Shown here one piece after another: positions 25,492 to 33,669 of a DNA stretch of 64,000 bases (positions are counted from its first letter, which is position 1; each line of letters opens with the position of its first letter). The translations under genes and the position numbers were made by a program. Below the pieces are notes generated by a model. It did no database searches. It had not been told where the DNA came from and was given only the letters and a program-made list of their open reading frames with translations. Origin of the DNA: VGRF01 sp964460485 (GTDB lineage Bacteria; Myxococcota_A; UBA9160; UBA6930); NCBI GenBank assembly GCA_964460485.1, contig CAYWRY010000002.1, positions 8,118-72,117 on the forward strand. Reading direction: 5' to 3'.

Positions 25492-26675
25492 TACGGTCCT
25501 CCAGGAATCGGCGTCGCCGGCGGCTCGGCGGGCGCCGCGGGATCGAAACCCTTTTCGCGGCTTGCGTAAACCCAGCGCGGGGTCTTCGCGAGCTGCACGG
25601 CCAGCGCGGAGATCTGCTCGTCGATCCAGTGAGGGTTCGCGGCGGCGCGGCGCGCAGTCTCGCTGGCCAGATACTCGTCGGTCGCCGGCCCGGCGCCGTA
25701 GTACTTCCGGTAGACGTCGAAGCGGAACAACGCCTTCAGCCGCTTCAGGTCGTGCGGCCCGGTCGGCAGCGGCAGCAGCGCCACGTCCTGCTTGCCGCGC
25801 TGCTCCCGCTCGTCGAGGCGCGAGAGCACGACGTCGAGGCTCGTGGCCAGGTGCTTCTCGTCGCAGAAGGTCTCGAAGTCGTCGTAGAGCAGCTTGATCA
25901 CCGCGCGGGCCTCCTCGAGCTGAACCCGCGCTTCGCGCTCGCGCCCCACGCGCCGCAGCAGCAGCACGAACGGGTGCGGGCGGTCGCCGGTCGCGGCGAT
26001 CTCGGCGGTCGGCCGAAAATCGGGTTGGCGATAGGGAAAGTGTCGCGGGTCGATCGCGTCGAAGCCGCCGCGACCGTAGAAGAGCAGGCGTTGCAGCGAG
26101 AGCTTGTCCTCGGGGCTGAAGTACTCGACCTCCGCCGCGAGGTCGATGCGCATGCCGTAGTGCTTGTGCGGTGCGTCGGGCTCGGGGAGCACGATCTTCC
26201 CGCGCTGGTGCAGCAGGTGCAGGTACGTGATCGCGAGGTCCATCGGCGCGATGCGCAGCCAGTAGGTGAGCACGGTGCCGCGCGCGTCGGGCGCCATGAA
26301 GATGTGCGAGAGGTAGACGACGCACAGGTCGGCGTCGTAGTGCTGATTCACCAGCACGCGGCCGTCGCGCACGCCGCGAATCGCTCCCGTCGCACGGTCG
26401 CGCGCCACCAGCAGGAAGAAGCGCGCGAAGCCTCCGTCCGGCATCGCGTCCGTGGGATCCTCGAGCATCATCTCGCGGATGGTGGCCTCGGACTCCATCT
26501 CGCCGGCCGGCCCGAAGGCGTCCCACAGCATCCGGTAGGCGGCCGCGAAGTCGGGGTGGTCCGGGTGCTCGATCGACTCGACCTCGTACTTTCGCGTCTC
26601 GCGCTCGATCATCTCCACGATGTCCTGCGCGTAGAGATCCTTCAGGCAGAGGCGGACGTGGGTGCCGAGGCTCAT
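25491..26675 (-). CDS. GNAT-like acyltransferase of the polyamine locus (long form)
   Basis: 394-residue soluble protein, not a recognised family. Residues ~110-145 resemble GNAT motif A (VVYLSHIFMAPDARGTVLTYWL). A later block with GYRQPDFR-type spacing (PYRQPDFR ... LLLRRVGRERE) is shared with the 273-residue protein at 29921-30742, so the two are paralogues. A C-terminal ~130-residue helical extension is unique to this one. It is directly coupled to potA. Acylation of a polyamine or amino acid is an inference from context; no substrate can be read from sequence. Confidence 0.62.
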   Translation of the reverse strand: MSLGTHVRLCLKDLYAQDIVEMIERETRKYEVESIEHPDHPDFAAAYRMLWDAFGPAGEMESEATIREMMLEDPTDAMPDGGFARFFLLVARDRATGAIRGVRDGRVLVNQHYDADLCVVYLSHIFMAPDARGTVLTYWLRIAPMDLAITYLHLLHQRGKIVLPEPDAPHKHYGMRIDLAAEVEYFSPEDKLSLQRLLFYGRGGFDAIDPRHFPYRQPDFRPTAEIAATGDRPHPFVLLLRRVGREREARVQLEEARAVIKLLYDDFETFCDEKHLATSLDVVLSRLDEREQRGKQDVALLPLPTGPHDLKRLKALFRFDVYRKYYGAGPATDEYLASETARRAAANPHWIDEQISALAVQLAKTPRWVYASREKGFDPAAPAEPPATPIPGGP

Positions 26676-26700
26676 GACCCGCGCAGAGTACGGTGTGACC

Positions 26701-28023
26701 GTGACGAGTGACCAGCACGAAGACGCGAATCGCTCGGTGTGGACCGCCGAGTCCGAGGCTCCGCGTCCGGTGGCCCCGCTGGCGGGCCGCGCGCGCGCCG
26801 ACGTCGCGATCGTCGGCGGCGGTCTCACCGGCGTATCCACCGCGCTGCACCTGCGCCGCGTGCGGCCCGAGCTGGGCATCGCGCTGCTCGAGGCCGGCGT
26901 GCTGGGGCAGGGCGCCAGCGGCCGCAACGGCGGGCAGGTGCTGCACTGGATCAACGGCGTGTCGCCGAAGGACGACGCCGAGCTGCGGCGCAATCACGCG
27001 GCGACCGGGCTCGGCATCGACATCGCAGAAGAGCTCGCCGCGAAGTACGCGCCGGGCGCATTCCGCCGCGCGGGCGCCCTCGAGGTGCTCACCGACGCGC
27101 GCCGTGCGCAGGAAGCGCACGCGCGCGCCGAGCGCTGGAGCGCGGCGGGCGTGCCGGCCGAGTTCGTGCCCGCGAGCCGCCTCGGCATCGCCGGTGCGCA
27201 CGGCGCGCTGCGCAATCCGCTCGCCGGACGCCTCAACGGCTTCGCGCTGCTGCAGGCGCTGCGCCCCGCGCTCGTCGCCGAAGGCGTCGCGCTCTTCGAA
27301 CGCTCGCGCGTGCTGCGCATCCGCGGCGGCGGTGAAGTCGCGCTCGAGACCGCGGGCGGCGAGCTGCGCGCGCGCACGCTCGTGCTCGCCACGAACGGCT
27401 ACACGCCCGCGCTCGGCTTCTTCCGCAGCGGCGTGCTGCCTCTGCACTCCCACGCCCTCGCCACCGCGCCGCTCGCGGACGCGGATTGGGCGCGCCTCGG
27501 CTTCGGCGCCTGGGACGGCTTCAGCGACGACCTCGACCGCATCGCCTACGCCATGCGCACGCCCGGCGGCCGCCTGCTGCTCGGCGGCGGCGGCAACGCG
27601 GCCTACACGTACCACTACGGCAGCCGCGTGGTGGCGAGCGAGGCCGCGATCGCGCGCGCGCAGCCATTCCTCGAGCGAACGCTGCGCGGCTACTTCCCGG
27701 GCGTCGCCGGAGTGCCGATCTCGCATCGCTGGTCCGGCGTGCTCGCCATCACCCTCGACCGCCAGCCCTCGATCGGCGCCGGCCTCGTCGCGCCGAACGT
27801 GATGCACGGCCTCGGCTACAGCGGCCACGGCCTCGCGCTCGCGCTCCTCGCCGGCCGCGTGCTCGCCGACGTCTACGTGGGCAACCCCGACCCGTGGCGC
27901 GATCTCGCCTTCTTCAACAAGCGCCTCCTCCCCATCCCCCCGGAGCCCCTGCGCTGGCTCGGTTATCAGGCCTACACCCGCCTCACCGGCAGAAGCCCGC
28001 GCAGGCATGCGCGCATCACGTGA
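26701..28023 (+). CDS. FAD-dependent amine oxidase, PuuB-like
   Basis: 440-residue DAO-family flavoprotein. FAD site ADVAIVGGGLTGVSTALHL at about residues 36-54, then LEAGVLGQGASGRNGGQV, and a C-terminal GLGYSGHGLALALLAGRVLAD. These are characteristic of gamma-glutamylputrescine oxidase and related amine oxidases. Start is uncertain: GTG 26701 taken; GTG 26695 and ATG 26674 are in frame. The gene diverges from the GNAT-like gene with only ~25 bp between starts. No gamma-glutamylputrescine synthetase (PuuA) is in the window, so the true substrate may be a free or acylated polyamine. Confidence 0.85.
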   Translation: MTSDQHEDANRSVWTAESEAPRPVAPLAGRARADVAIVGGGLTGVSTALHLRRVRPELGIALLEAGVLGQGASGRNGGQVLHWINGVSPKDDAELRRNHAATGLGIDIAEELAAKYAPGAFRRAGALEVLTDARRAQEAHARAERWSAAGVPAEFVPASRLGIAGAHGALRNPLAGRLNGFALLQALRPALVAEGVALFERSRVLRIRGGGEVALETAGGELRARTLVLATNGYTPALGFFRSGVLPLHSHALATAPLADADWARLGFGAWDGFSDDLDRIAYAMRTPGGRLLLGGGGNAAYTYHYGSRVVASEAAIARAQPFLERTLRGYFPGVAGVPISHRWSGVLAITLDRQPSIGAGLVAPNVMHGLGYSGHGLALALLAGRVLADVYVGNPDPWRDLAFFNKRLLPIPPEPLRWLGYQAYTRLTGRSPRRHARIT

Positions 28024-28083
28024 CGAGCGCGGCAATCCGCTCGTTGGCGATCGAGCACGGCCGTCGCACGGGCGAAGCCTGAC

Positions 28084-28110
28084 TCGCCGGCGCCTCGAAG
28101 GCGCCGGCGA
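28084..28110. terminator. Hairpin after the FAD oxidase gene
   Basis: Perfect 11-bp stem TCGCCGGCGCC / GGCGCCGGCGA with a TCGAA loop, 61 bp after the stop codon. Likely terminator, without a U-tract. It lies in the 388-bp gap 28024-28411, which otherwise holds the long inverted-repeat element. Confidence 0.55.
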
Positions 28111-28176
28111 TTCACCCTCCCAACTACCGACTCGTCGACGCAGCCCCGCACGCGAAGCGTGACCCTCGCGCGCCGT

Positions 28177-28339
28177 CCGACGCGGGCCGGGCGCGGGGCG
28201 CGGAGCCGGCATCGAGCGCAGGAGCGACCCCCAGACCCGGTGAGTCTTCAGAACACGCGCGCCCCGTCTCTCCGGTGGTCCCCTCCAGAGGGTCGCTCCG
28301 AGCCGGCCGGCGCAGCGCCCCGCGCCCGGCCCGCGTCGG
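28177..28339. repeat. Long inverted-repeat element, copy A
   Basis: Perfect 25-bp inverted repeat (arms 28177-28201 and 28315-28339), with a further 10-bp inner pair GGAGCGACCC (28221-28230) / GGGTCGCTCC (28290-28299). The transcript or single strand would fold into one long hairpin. Inner flanks match copy B at 16370-16539 in opposite orientation, while the centres differ. No protein is supported in it. Function unknown; see findings. Confidence 0.7.
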
Positions 28340-28411
28340 GCACCCCCGCCGTTCCAGGTTCCACACGCCCTCGCGCTGGCGCCGCGTCCCGCGCAGTGCT
28401 GGGATACGCCC

Positions 28412-29776
28412 ATGTCCACCGCATTCGACCTCGCCGAGCTGCGCCGCCTCGACGCCGCCCACCACCTCCACCCCTTCACCGACCACGTCGCCCTGCACAA
28501 GCAAGGCACCCACGTGATCCGCTCCGCGAAGGGCTGCACGCTCGTCGACGAGACGGGCCGCGAGCTGCTGGACGGCCTCGCAGGCTTGTGGTGCGTGAAC
28601 ATCGGCTACGGGCGCGACGAGATCCGCGCCGCCGTCGACGCGCAGATGCGCCAGGTCGCCTTCTATCCGTCGTTCTTCAATACCTCGACGGAGCCGACCA
28701 TCCGCCTCGCCGCGCGCCTCGCGGAGCTGGCGCCGCGCGGCCTCGGGCACGCAATCTTCTCGAACTCGGGCTCCGAGGCGAACGAGACCGCGCTGAAGCT
28801 CGCGCGCGCCTACTGGAAGCTGCGCGGCAAGCCGGAGAAGAAGAAGGTGCTGTCGCGCACCTACGCCTATCACGGCGTGGGTCTCGCGACGACGAGCCTC
28901 ACCGGGTTGCCGAGCTGCCTCGACCCGTTCGACCTGCCGCTGCCCGGCTTCATCCACGTGCCCGGCCCGCTCGCCTACGGCAGCGAGCTCTCGCCGACCG
29001 ATTACGGGAAGTGGTGCCTCGAGCAGACCGAGCGCGCGATCGCGCGCGAAGGCGCGGGCGAGATCGGCGCGATGTTCGTCGAACCGATCCAGGGCGCGGG
29101 CGGCGTGATCGTGCCGCCGCCCGGCTACCTCGCGCAGCTGCGGGAGCTGTGCCGCCGCCACGAGATCCTGTTCGTCGCGGACGAGGTGATCACGGGCTTC
29201 GGTCGCCTCGGCGCGTGGTTCGCTTCGGAGCTGTGGTCGCTGGATCCGGACCTGATGACCGTCGCGAAGGGAATCACGAGCGGCTACGTGCCGCTCGGCG
29301 CCACGCTCGCGCGCGACGAGATCGCGGAGACGCTTGCGACGGGCGGCTACCTCGCCCACGGCTTCACCTACACGGGGCACCCGGTCGCGTGTGCGGCCGC
29401 GCTCGCGAACCTCGACGTGCTCGCGAAAGAGAAGCTCGTGGAGCGCGTGCGGGACGACGTGGGGCCGCGCTTCCAGGAGCGGCTCGCGAAGCTCGGCGCC
29501 CACCCGGCAGTGGCCGAGACGCGAGGCTTCGCGCTGATCGGCGCGTTCGAGATGCGCCGTCCGCCGCGCGGCCCGCTCGCGAATGCCGGGCCGAACGCCC
29601 TCGGGCCGGCGATGCACGCGCTCTGCCGCGAGGAGGGCGTGATCGTGCGCGGCATCCGCGACCTCGGCGCGATGTCGCCGCCGTTCGTGGTGACGCACGC
29701 GGAGCTCGACGAGATGTTCGCGCGCACGGCGCGGGCCCTCGACCGACTGTGGGCGGGCGAGATCGCGAAGGGCTGA
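28412..29776 (+). CDS. Class III aminotransferase, putrescine/omega-amino acid type (SpuC-like)
   Basis: 454-residue PLP aminotransferase. Evidence: HPFTDH near the start, GLWCVNIGYGRDEI, FSNSGSEANETALKLAR, VEPIQGAGGVIVPP, FVADEVITGFGRLG and the PLP lysine in TVAKGITSGYVPLGA. The overall pattern matches putrescine- or omega-amino acid:pyruvate transaminases, consistent with the polyamine context. The ATG at 28412 is the only good start. A beta-alanine or 4-aminobutyrate preference cannot be excluded. Confidence 0.9.
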   Translation: MSTAFDLAELRRLDAAHHLHPFTDHVALHKQGTHVIRSAKGCTLVDETGRELLDGLAGLWCVNIGYGRDEIRAAVDAQMRQVAFYPSFFNTSTEPTIRLAARLAELAPRGLGHAIFSNSGSEANETALKLARAYWKLRGKPEKKKVLSRTYAYHGVGLATTSLTGLPSCLDPFDLPLPGFIHVPGPLAYGSELSPTDYGKWCLEQTERAIAREGAGEIGAMFVEPIQGAGGVIVPPPGYLAQLRELCRRHEILFVADEVITGFGRLGAWFASELWSLDPDLMTVAKGITSGYVPLGATLARDEIAETLATGGYLAHGFTYTGHPVACAAALANLDVLAKEKLVERVRDDVGPRFQERLAKLGAHPAVAETRGFALIGAFEMRRPPRGPLANAGPNALGPAMHALCREEGVIVRGIRDLGAMSPPFVVTHAELDEMFARTARALDRLWAGEIAKG

Positions 29777-29784
29777 GCGGCAGG

Positions 29785-29801
29785 GCCGCGCGAAGCGCGG
29801 C
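29785..29801. terminator. Short hairpin after the aminotransferase gene
   Basis: Perfect 7-bp stem GCCGCGC / GCGCGGC with a GAA loop, 9 bp after the stop codon. The rest of this 144-bp gap contains a second small hairpin (GGCGGC/GCCGCC near 29820) and a degenerate copy of the dispersed 16-bp repeat at 29835-29850. Confidence 0.4.
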
Positions 29802-29920
29802 TGCGCGGTGAGGCGGCCCGGCGGCGGTGCCGCCGAACGGAGTCGAAGCGTGGCCTCCGTGCAACGGCGTGGCGACCGCACCTTGCCGGCGCGCGCGGCA
29901 CGGGGTACCCGCCGCGCGCG

Positions 29921-30742
29921 ATGCGCGTCTCGCTCGACCCTGCCGATCTCGCGCCCGGCGACCGCGCGGTCGCCGCGCGCGATTGGTCCGGGCTGAGCGT
30001 GCAGCGCGTCGCTGGTCCCGAGGACCCGGAGCTCGGTGTGGGCTACGCGCGCCTGTGGGCGGAGTTCGGCGCGGACGGCGCCATGGAGCGGCGCGCGGTG
30101 ATCGAGGCGCGGCTCGCGTGGGACCCCGCGCGCCCGGTCGGCGCCGTGCGCCTCGCCTACGAGATGCTGGTGTTCCGGCGCGACGGACAGCTCGCGGCGG
30201 TGCGCGATCACACGGCGGTCGTACGCCTCGACGAAAGCGGCGCCCCCGCGCCTGGGCCGATCGTGGTGCATCTCTCCCACGCGCTGGTGGAGCCTGCGGA
30301 GCGCGGCAGCGGGCTCGCGGCGTGGCTGCGCGCACTGCCGCTCGCGGCGGCGCGGCGCTGCGCGGCCGCGGCCGGGCTCCCCGCGAGCGCCCCGATCGTG
30401 CTCGTCGCGGAGATGGAGCCGCACGCGGGCGGCCGTGGGCCGCAGCGGTCCTACGCGCGCGCGGGCTTCTCGAAGGTCGAGCCCGGGGTGGCGCCCTATG
30501 CGCAGCCCGACTTCCGCGCACCCGATCTCCCGCCGCTGCCCTTCGAGCTCGTGCTGCGCCGCGTGGGCCGGGAGCGAGAGACGGCCCTCCCGGCGGACGA
30601 GCTGGCCGCGATCGTGGCGTCGATCTACGCCGTCTACGCCGTGCACACTCCGGCGCGCGCCATCGAGCCGCTGCAGCGCGCGGCAGCCGTCTGGACGCGC
30701 GCGCGCGACGTGTTTCCGCTGGTTCCACCTACCGCCCCGTGA
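29921..30742 (+). CDS. GNAT-like acyltransferase of the polyamine locus (short form)
   Basis: 273-residue soluble protein. A GNAT-type acyl-CoA loop is visible in VVHLSHALVEPAERGSGLAAWL (R-G-S-G-L). Blocks shared with the protein at 25491-26675: YARLWAEFGADGAME (there YRMLWDAFGPAGEME) and YAQPDFR ... LPFELVLRRVGRERE. Ends 28 bp before the HDAC-like gene. A polyamine or other N-acyltransferase partner to the deacetylase is the obvious idea, but is inferred from position. Confidence 0.63.
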   Translation: MRVSLDPADLAPGDRAVAARDWSGLSVQRVAGPEDPELGVGYARLWAEFGADGAMERRAVIEARLAWDPARPVGAVRLAYEMLVFRRDGQLAAVRDHTAVVRLDESGAPAPGPIVVHLSHALVEPAERGSGLAAWLRALPLAAARRCAAAAGLPASAPIVLVAEMEPHAGGRGPQRSYARAGFSKVEPGVAPYAQPDFRAPDLPPLPFELVLRRVGRERETALPADELAAIVASIYAVYAVHTPARAIEPLQRAAAVWTRARDVFPLVPPTAP

Positions 30743-30770
30743 CAGATCTCTCTTTACGCCGCGGCCCACG

Positions 30771-31718
30771 ATGGGCGACGCTGCGCGCGTGATCGTCGCC
30801 TATCACCACCCGGCCTTCGCCGCGGACATCGGCCCCCACGTGATGCCGATGCGAAAGTTCCAGCTCGTCGCCGACGGGCTCGCGGGCTGGCCCGGCGTGC
30901 GCGTCGAGGCGCCGGCTCCCCTCGACGCGGCAGCGCTGCGCCGGGTGCACACCGACGCGTACGTGGAGGCGGTGCGCAGCGGCGTGCCGCGCGAGCTCGC
31001 GGAATCGCAGAAGTTCCCGTGGTCGCCGGCGCTGTGGCCCTCCGTGCTGCTCACCAGCGGCGGCGCGCTGGCGGCGGCGGAGCGCGCGCTGCAAGACGGC
31101 ATCTCGGCCGCCGTCGCGAGCGGCTTCCACCACGCCCACGCCGACCACGGCGAGGGCTTCTGCACCTTCAACGGTCTGGTGGTCGCGGCCGAGGCGCTGC
31201 GCGCCGCCGGGCGCCTTGCGACGGTCGCGGTGCTCGACCTCGACCTGCACTACGGCAACGGCACGGCCTCGATGTGCGCCGGGCGTCCCTGGCTCTTCAA
31301 CTGCTCGATCTACGGCAACGACTACTGGCACAACAAGGCCTACCGAGACGTCGAGCATCGGCGGCACAGCGACGGGCCGAATCACGTCTCGTTCGCGTTG
31401 CCCAACGGCAGCGGGCGCGCAGAGATGCTCGACGCGCTGGCGCGCGGCATCCAGGCGACCCTCGAATGGGGGCGCCCGGACTTGCTGCTCTATCAGGCCG
31501 GCGCAGATCCCTATCGCGAGGATCCGTACTCGCCGCTCGACCTCGACCACGCCGACCTGCGCGAGCGCGATCGCGCCGTCTTCGCCTTCGCGGCGCGCGA
31601 GCGCATCCCGATCGCCTGGGTGCTCGCCGGCGGTTACACGCCCGACGTGAAGAAGGTCGTCGACGTTCACCTCGGCACCTTCGAGGCGGCGCTGGCCGTG
31701 TACGGGGCGCGGCCATGA
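30771..31718 (+). CDS. HDAC-fold deacetylase, acetylpolyamine amidohydrolase type
   Basis: 315-residue arginase/deacetylase-fold zinc amidohydrolase. Active-site pieces are all present: His120-His121 in FHHAHADHGEGFCTFN, zinc ligands Asp158 and His160 in LDLDLHYGNGT, the third zinc ligand Asp246 in QAGADPYREDP, and the GGY (catalytic Tyr) near the C-terminus. Bacterial members remove acetyl groups from acetylpolyamines. The stop overlaps the ATG of potC (ATGA), so it is translated with the transporter. Other acyl-amines are possible substrates. Confidence 0.9.
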   Translation: MGDAARVIVAYHHPAFAADIGPHVMPMRKFQLVADGLAGWPGVRVEAPAPLDAAALRRVHTDAYVEAVRSGVPRELAESQKFPWSPALWPSVLLTSGGALAAAERALQDGISAAVASGFHHAHADHGEGFCTFNGLVVAAEALRAAGRLATVAVLDLDLHYGNGTASMCAGRPWLFNCSIYGNDYWHNKAYRDVEHRRHSDGPNHVSFALPNGSGRAEMLDALARGIQATLEWGRPDLLLYQAGADPYREDPYSPLDLDHADLRERDRAVFAFAARERIPIAWVLAGGYTPDVKKVVDVHLGTFEAALAVYGARP

Positions 31719-32488
31719 GCTGGATCCGGCGGCTGTTCGGCGCCTGGACCGCGGTCGTCTTCGCGTTCTTCTACCTGCCGATCGCGATCCTGATCGCGTT
31801 CTCCTTCAACGAGTCGCGCCTCAACATCCAGTGGACCGGCTTCACGCTCGACTGGTACGCCAAGCTGTGGAACGACGCGGTGCTGATGCGCGCGGTGAGG
31901 AACAGCCTGATCGTCGCCGCCTGCTCGACCGGCATTTCCGTCGTGCTCGGCACGAGCGGCGCGTGGCTGCTGCACCGCTACCGCTATCGCGCCGCGGGCC
32001 TGCTCGAGACGCTCGTGTTCCTGCCCATGATCGTTCCCGAGGTGATCCTCGGCGTGAGTCTCCTGATCCTGTTCGTCTCGATCGGGCTGCAGCTCGGCTA
32101 TGCGACGATCGTGATCTCCCACGTGACGTTCTGCTTCCCGTTCGTGATGGCCGCGGTGCAGGCGCGCCTCGCCGGGCTCGATCCCTCGCTGGAGGAGGCG
32201 GCGCTCGACCTCGGCGCGACGCCGCTGCAGGCGTTTCTCAAAGTGCTGGTGCCGTTCCTGATGCCCGCGATCCTGTCCGGCGCGCTGATGGCCTTCACGC
32301 TCTCGCTGGACGACCTGATCGTCACGTACTTCACCGCGAGCGCGCGCACGGCGACGTTGCCGATCGTCATTTTCGGCAAGGTGAAGAAGGGCCTCGATCC
32401 GTCGCTCAACGCGATCTCGACGGTGCTGATCGCGGTCACGGTGCTGGCGCTGTTCGTCACGGAAGCGCTGCGCAAACGGAGCTCGTAA
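31715..32488 (+). CDS. potC: Spermidine/putrescine ABC transporter permease
   Basis: 257-residue inner-membrane permease with about six helices and the EAA loop EEAALDLGATPLQAFLKVLVPFLMP that contacts the ATPase. The pattern FSFNESRLNIQWTGFTLDWYAKLWND is typical of PotC/PotI. Overlaps the HDAC-like gene (ATGA), and precedes potD by 24 bp. Confidence 0.92.
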   Translation: MSWIRRLFGAWTAVVFAFFYLPIAILIAFSFNESRLNIQWTGFTLDWYAKLWNDAVLMRAVRNSLIVAACSTGISVVLGTSGAWLLHRYRYRAAGLLETLVFLPMIVPEVILGVSLLILFVSIGLQLGYATIVISHVTFCFPFVMAAVQARLAGLDPSLEEAALDLGATPLQAFLKVLVPFLMPAILSGALMAFTLSLDDLIVTYFTASARTATLPIVIFGKVKKGLDPSLNAISTVLIAVTVLALFVTEALRKRSS

Positions 32489-32512
32489 CTCGAACCCGGA
32501 AGGAGAGGATCC

Positions 32513-33607
32513 ATGCGACGCACACGATTCGACGGGCGGGCCCTCGCGGCGGCGGCCGCGCTCGCGCTGCTGGCAGGCTGCGGAGGGAAGGAAGAGCCGG
32601 CTCCCGCAGAGCCCGCGGCGGCGCCCGCTGCGGAGGCGGGCGGCGAGCTGAATCTGTTCGCCTGGTCGGAGTACCTGCCGCAGGTCGTGATCGACGAGTT
32701 CACGGCCGAGACGGGCATCCAGGTGAACTACGAGCAGTACGCGTCGAACGAGGAGATGCTCGCGAAGCTGACCTCCGGCGCTGCGGCCTACGACCTGGTG
32801 CAGCCTTCCGAGTACACGGTCGAGGCGATGGTGAAGGAGGGGCTGCTCCAGCCGCTCGACAAGACCCAGCTGAAGAATCTCGGGAACGTCGGGCCAGAGT
32901 ATTACGGCCGGCCGCACGACCCCGAGCTCACCTACAGCGTTCCCTACATGCAGGGCACGGTGGGCATCGTCGTGAACACCGAGAAGATCAGCGAGCCGGT
33001 CACCAGCTACGCGCAGGTGTTCGAGCGGAAGAACAAGGGCCGCATCGTGGTGCTCGACGACTCGCGCGAAGTCGTGGGCTGGGCGCTCGCCTCGCTCGGA
33101 CTCGACGCGAACGACGTGACGGCCGCGAACCTTGACAAGGCGAAGCCCGTGCTCGCGCGCTGGCTGCCGCTGGTGAAGGTCTACGACTCCGACAGCCCGA
33201 AGACGGCGCTGCTCAACGGCGACGTCGACCTCGGCATCGTCTGGTCGGGCGAGGGCGCGATCCTGATCAACGAGGGCGGCGGCAAGTTCACCTACACGCT
33301 GCCGAGCGAGGGCGCGCACATGTTCATCGACAGCCTCGCGATCCCGACCACGGCACAGAACGTCCCCGCGGCGCACCAGTTCATCGACTACCTGCTGCGG
33401 CCGGAAGTCAGCGTGAAGATCTCGGCAGAGTTCCCCTACACGAACCCGAACGTCGAAGCGCGCAAGCTGCTCAGCGAGGCGGAGCGCGCGAACGCGGCCA
33501 GCTATCCGCCGAGCGACGCGAAGCTGACGACGTTCCGCGACATCGGGGCGGCGGCCGCGGACGTGGACAAGCTGTTCACGGACATCAAGGCGCAGAGCGG
33601 CAGCTGA
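32513..33607 (+). CDS. potD: Spermidine/putrescine-binding lipoprotein
   Basis: 364-residue solute-binding protein with a lipoprotein signal (LLAGC, Cys23), then an Ala/Pro/Glu linker. The mature start LNLFAWSEYLPQVVIDEFTAETGIQVNYEQYASNEEMLAKL is the classic PotD/PotF opening. Acts on the outer face of the inner membrane. Strong Shine-Dalgarno GGAAGGAGAGGA. Binding-site residues for putrescine versus spermidine were not resolved. Confidence 0.93.
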   Translation: MRRTRFDGRALAAAAALALLAGCGGKEEPAPAEPAAAPAAEAGGELNLFAWSEYLPQVVIDEFTAETGIQVNYEQYASNEEMLAKLTSGAAAYDLVQPSEYTVEAMVKEGLLQPLDKTQLKNLGNVGPEYYGRPHDPELTYSVPYMQGTVGIVVNTEKISEPVTSYAQVFERKNKGRIVVLDDSREVVGWALASLGLDANDVTAANLDKAKPVLARWLPLVKVYDSDSPKTALLNGDVDLGIVWSGEGAILINEGGGKFTYTLPSEGAHMFIDSLAIPTTAQNVPAAHQFIDYLLRPEVSVKISAEFPYTNPNVEARKLLSEAERANAASYPPSDAKLTTFRDIGAAAADVDKLFTDIKAQSGS

Positions 33608-33620
33608 GCGTGTAAGGGCG

Positions 33621-33646
33621 GGCGCGGCGCGCTCGGGCGCCGCGCC
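33621..33646 (+). promoter_or_regulatory. Intercistronic hairpin potD-potB
   Basis: Perfect 10-bp stem GGCGCGGCGC / GCGCCGCGCC with a 6-nt loop, in the 62-bp gap between the binding-protein gene and the second permease. Such hairpins commonly protect the upstream message or reduce read-through, raising binding protein over permease. Confidence 0.5.
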
Positions 33647-33669
33647 GCTCGCCGCCGGCGAGGAGGAGC

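Noticed and set aside
28177..28339. Inverted-repeat element as the remnant of an insertion sequence
   Set aside because: Too short for a transposase gene, no coding potential and no visible target duplication; kept as a repeat of unknown type.
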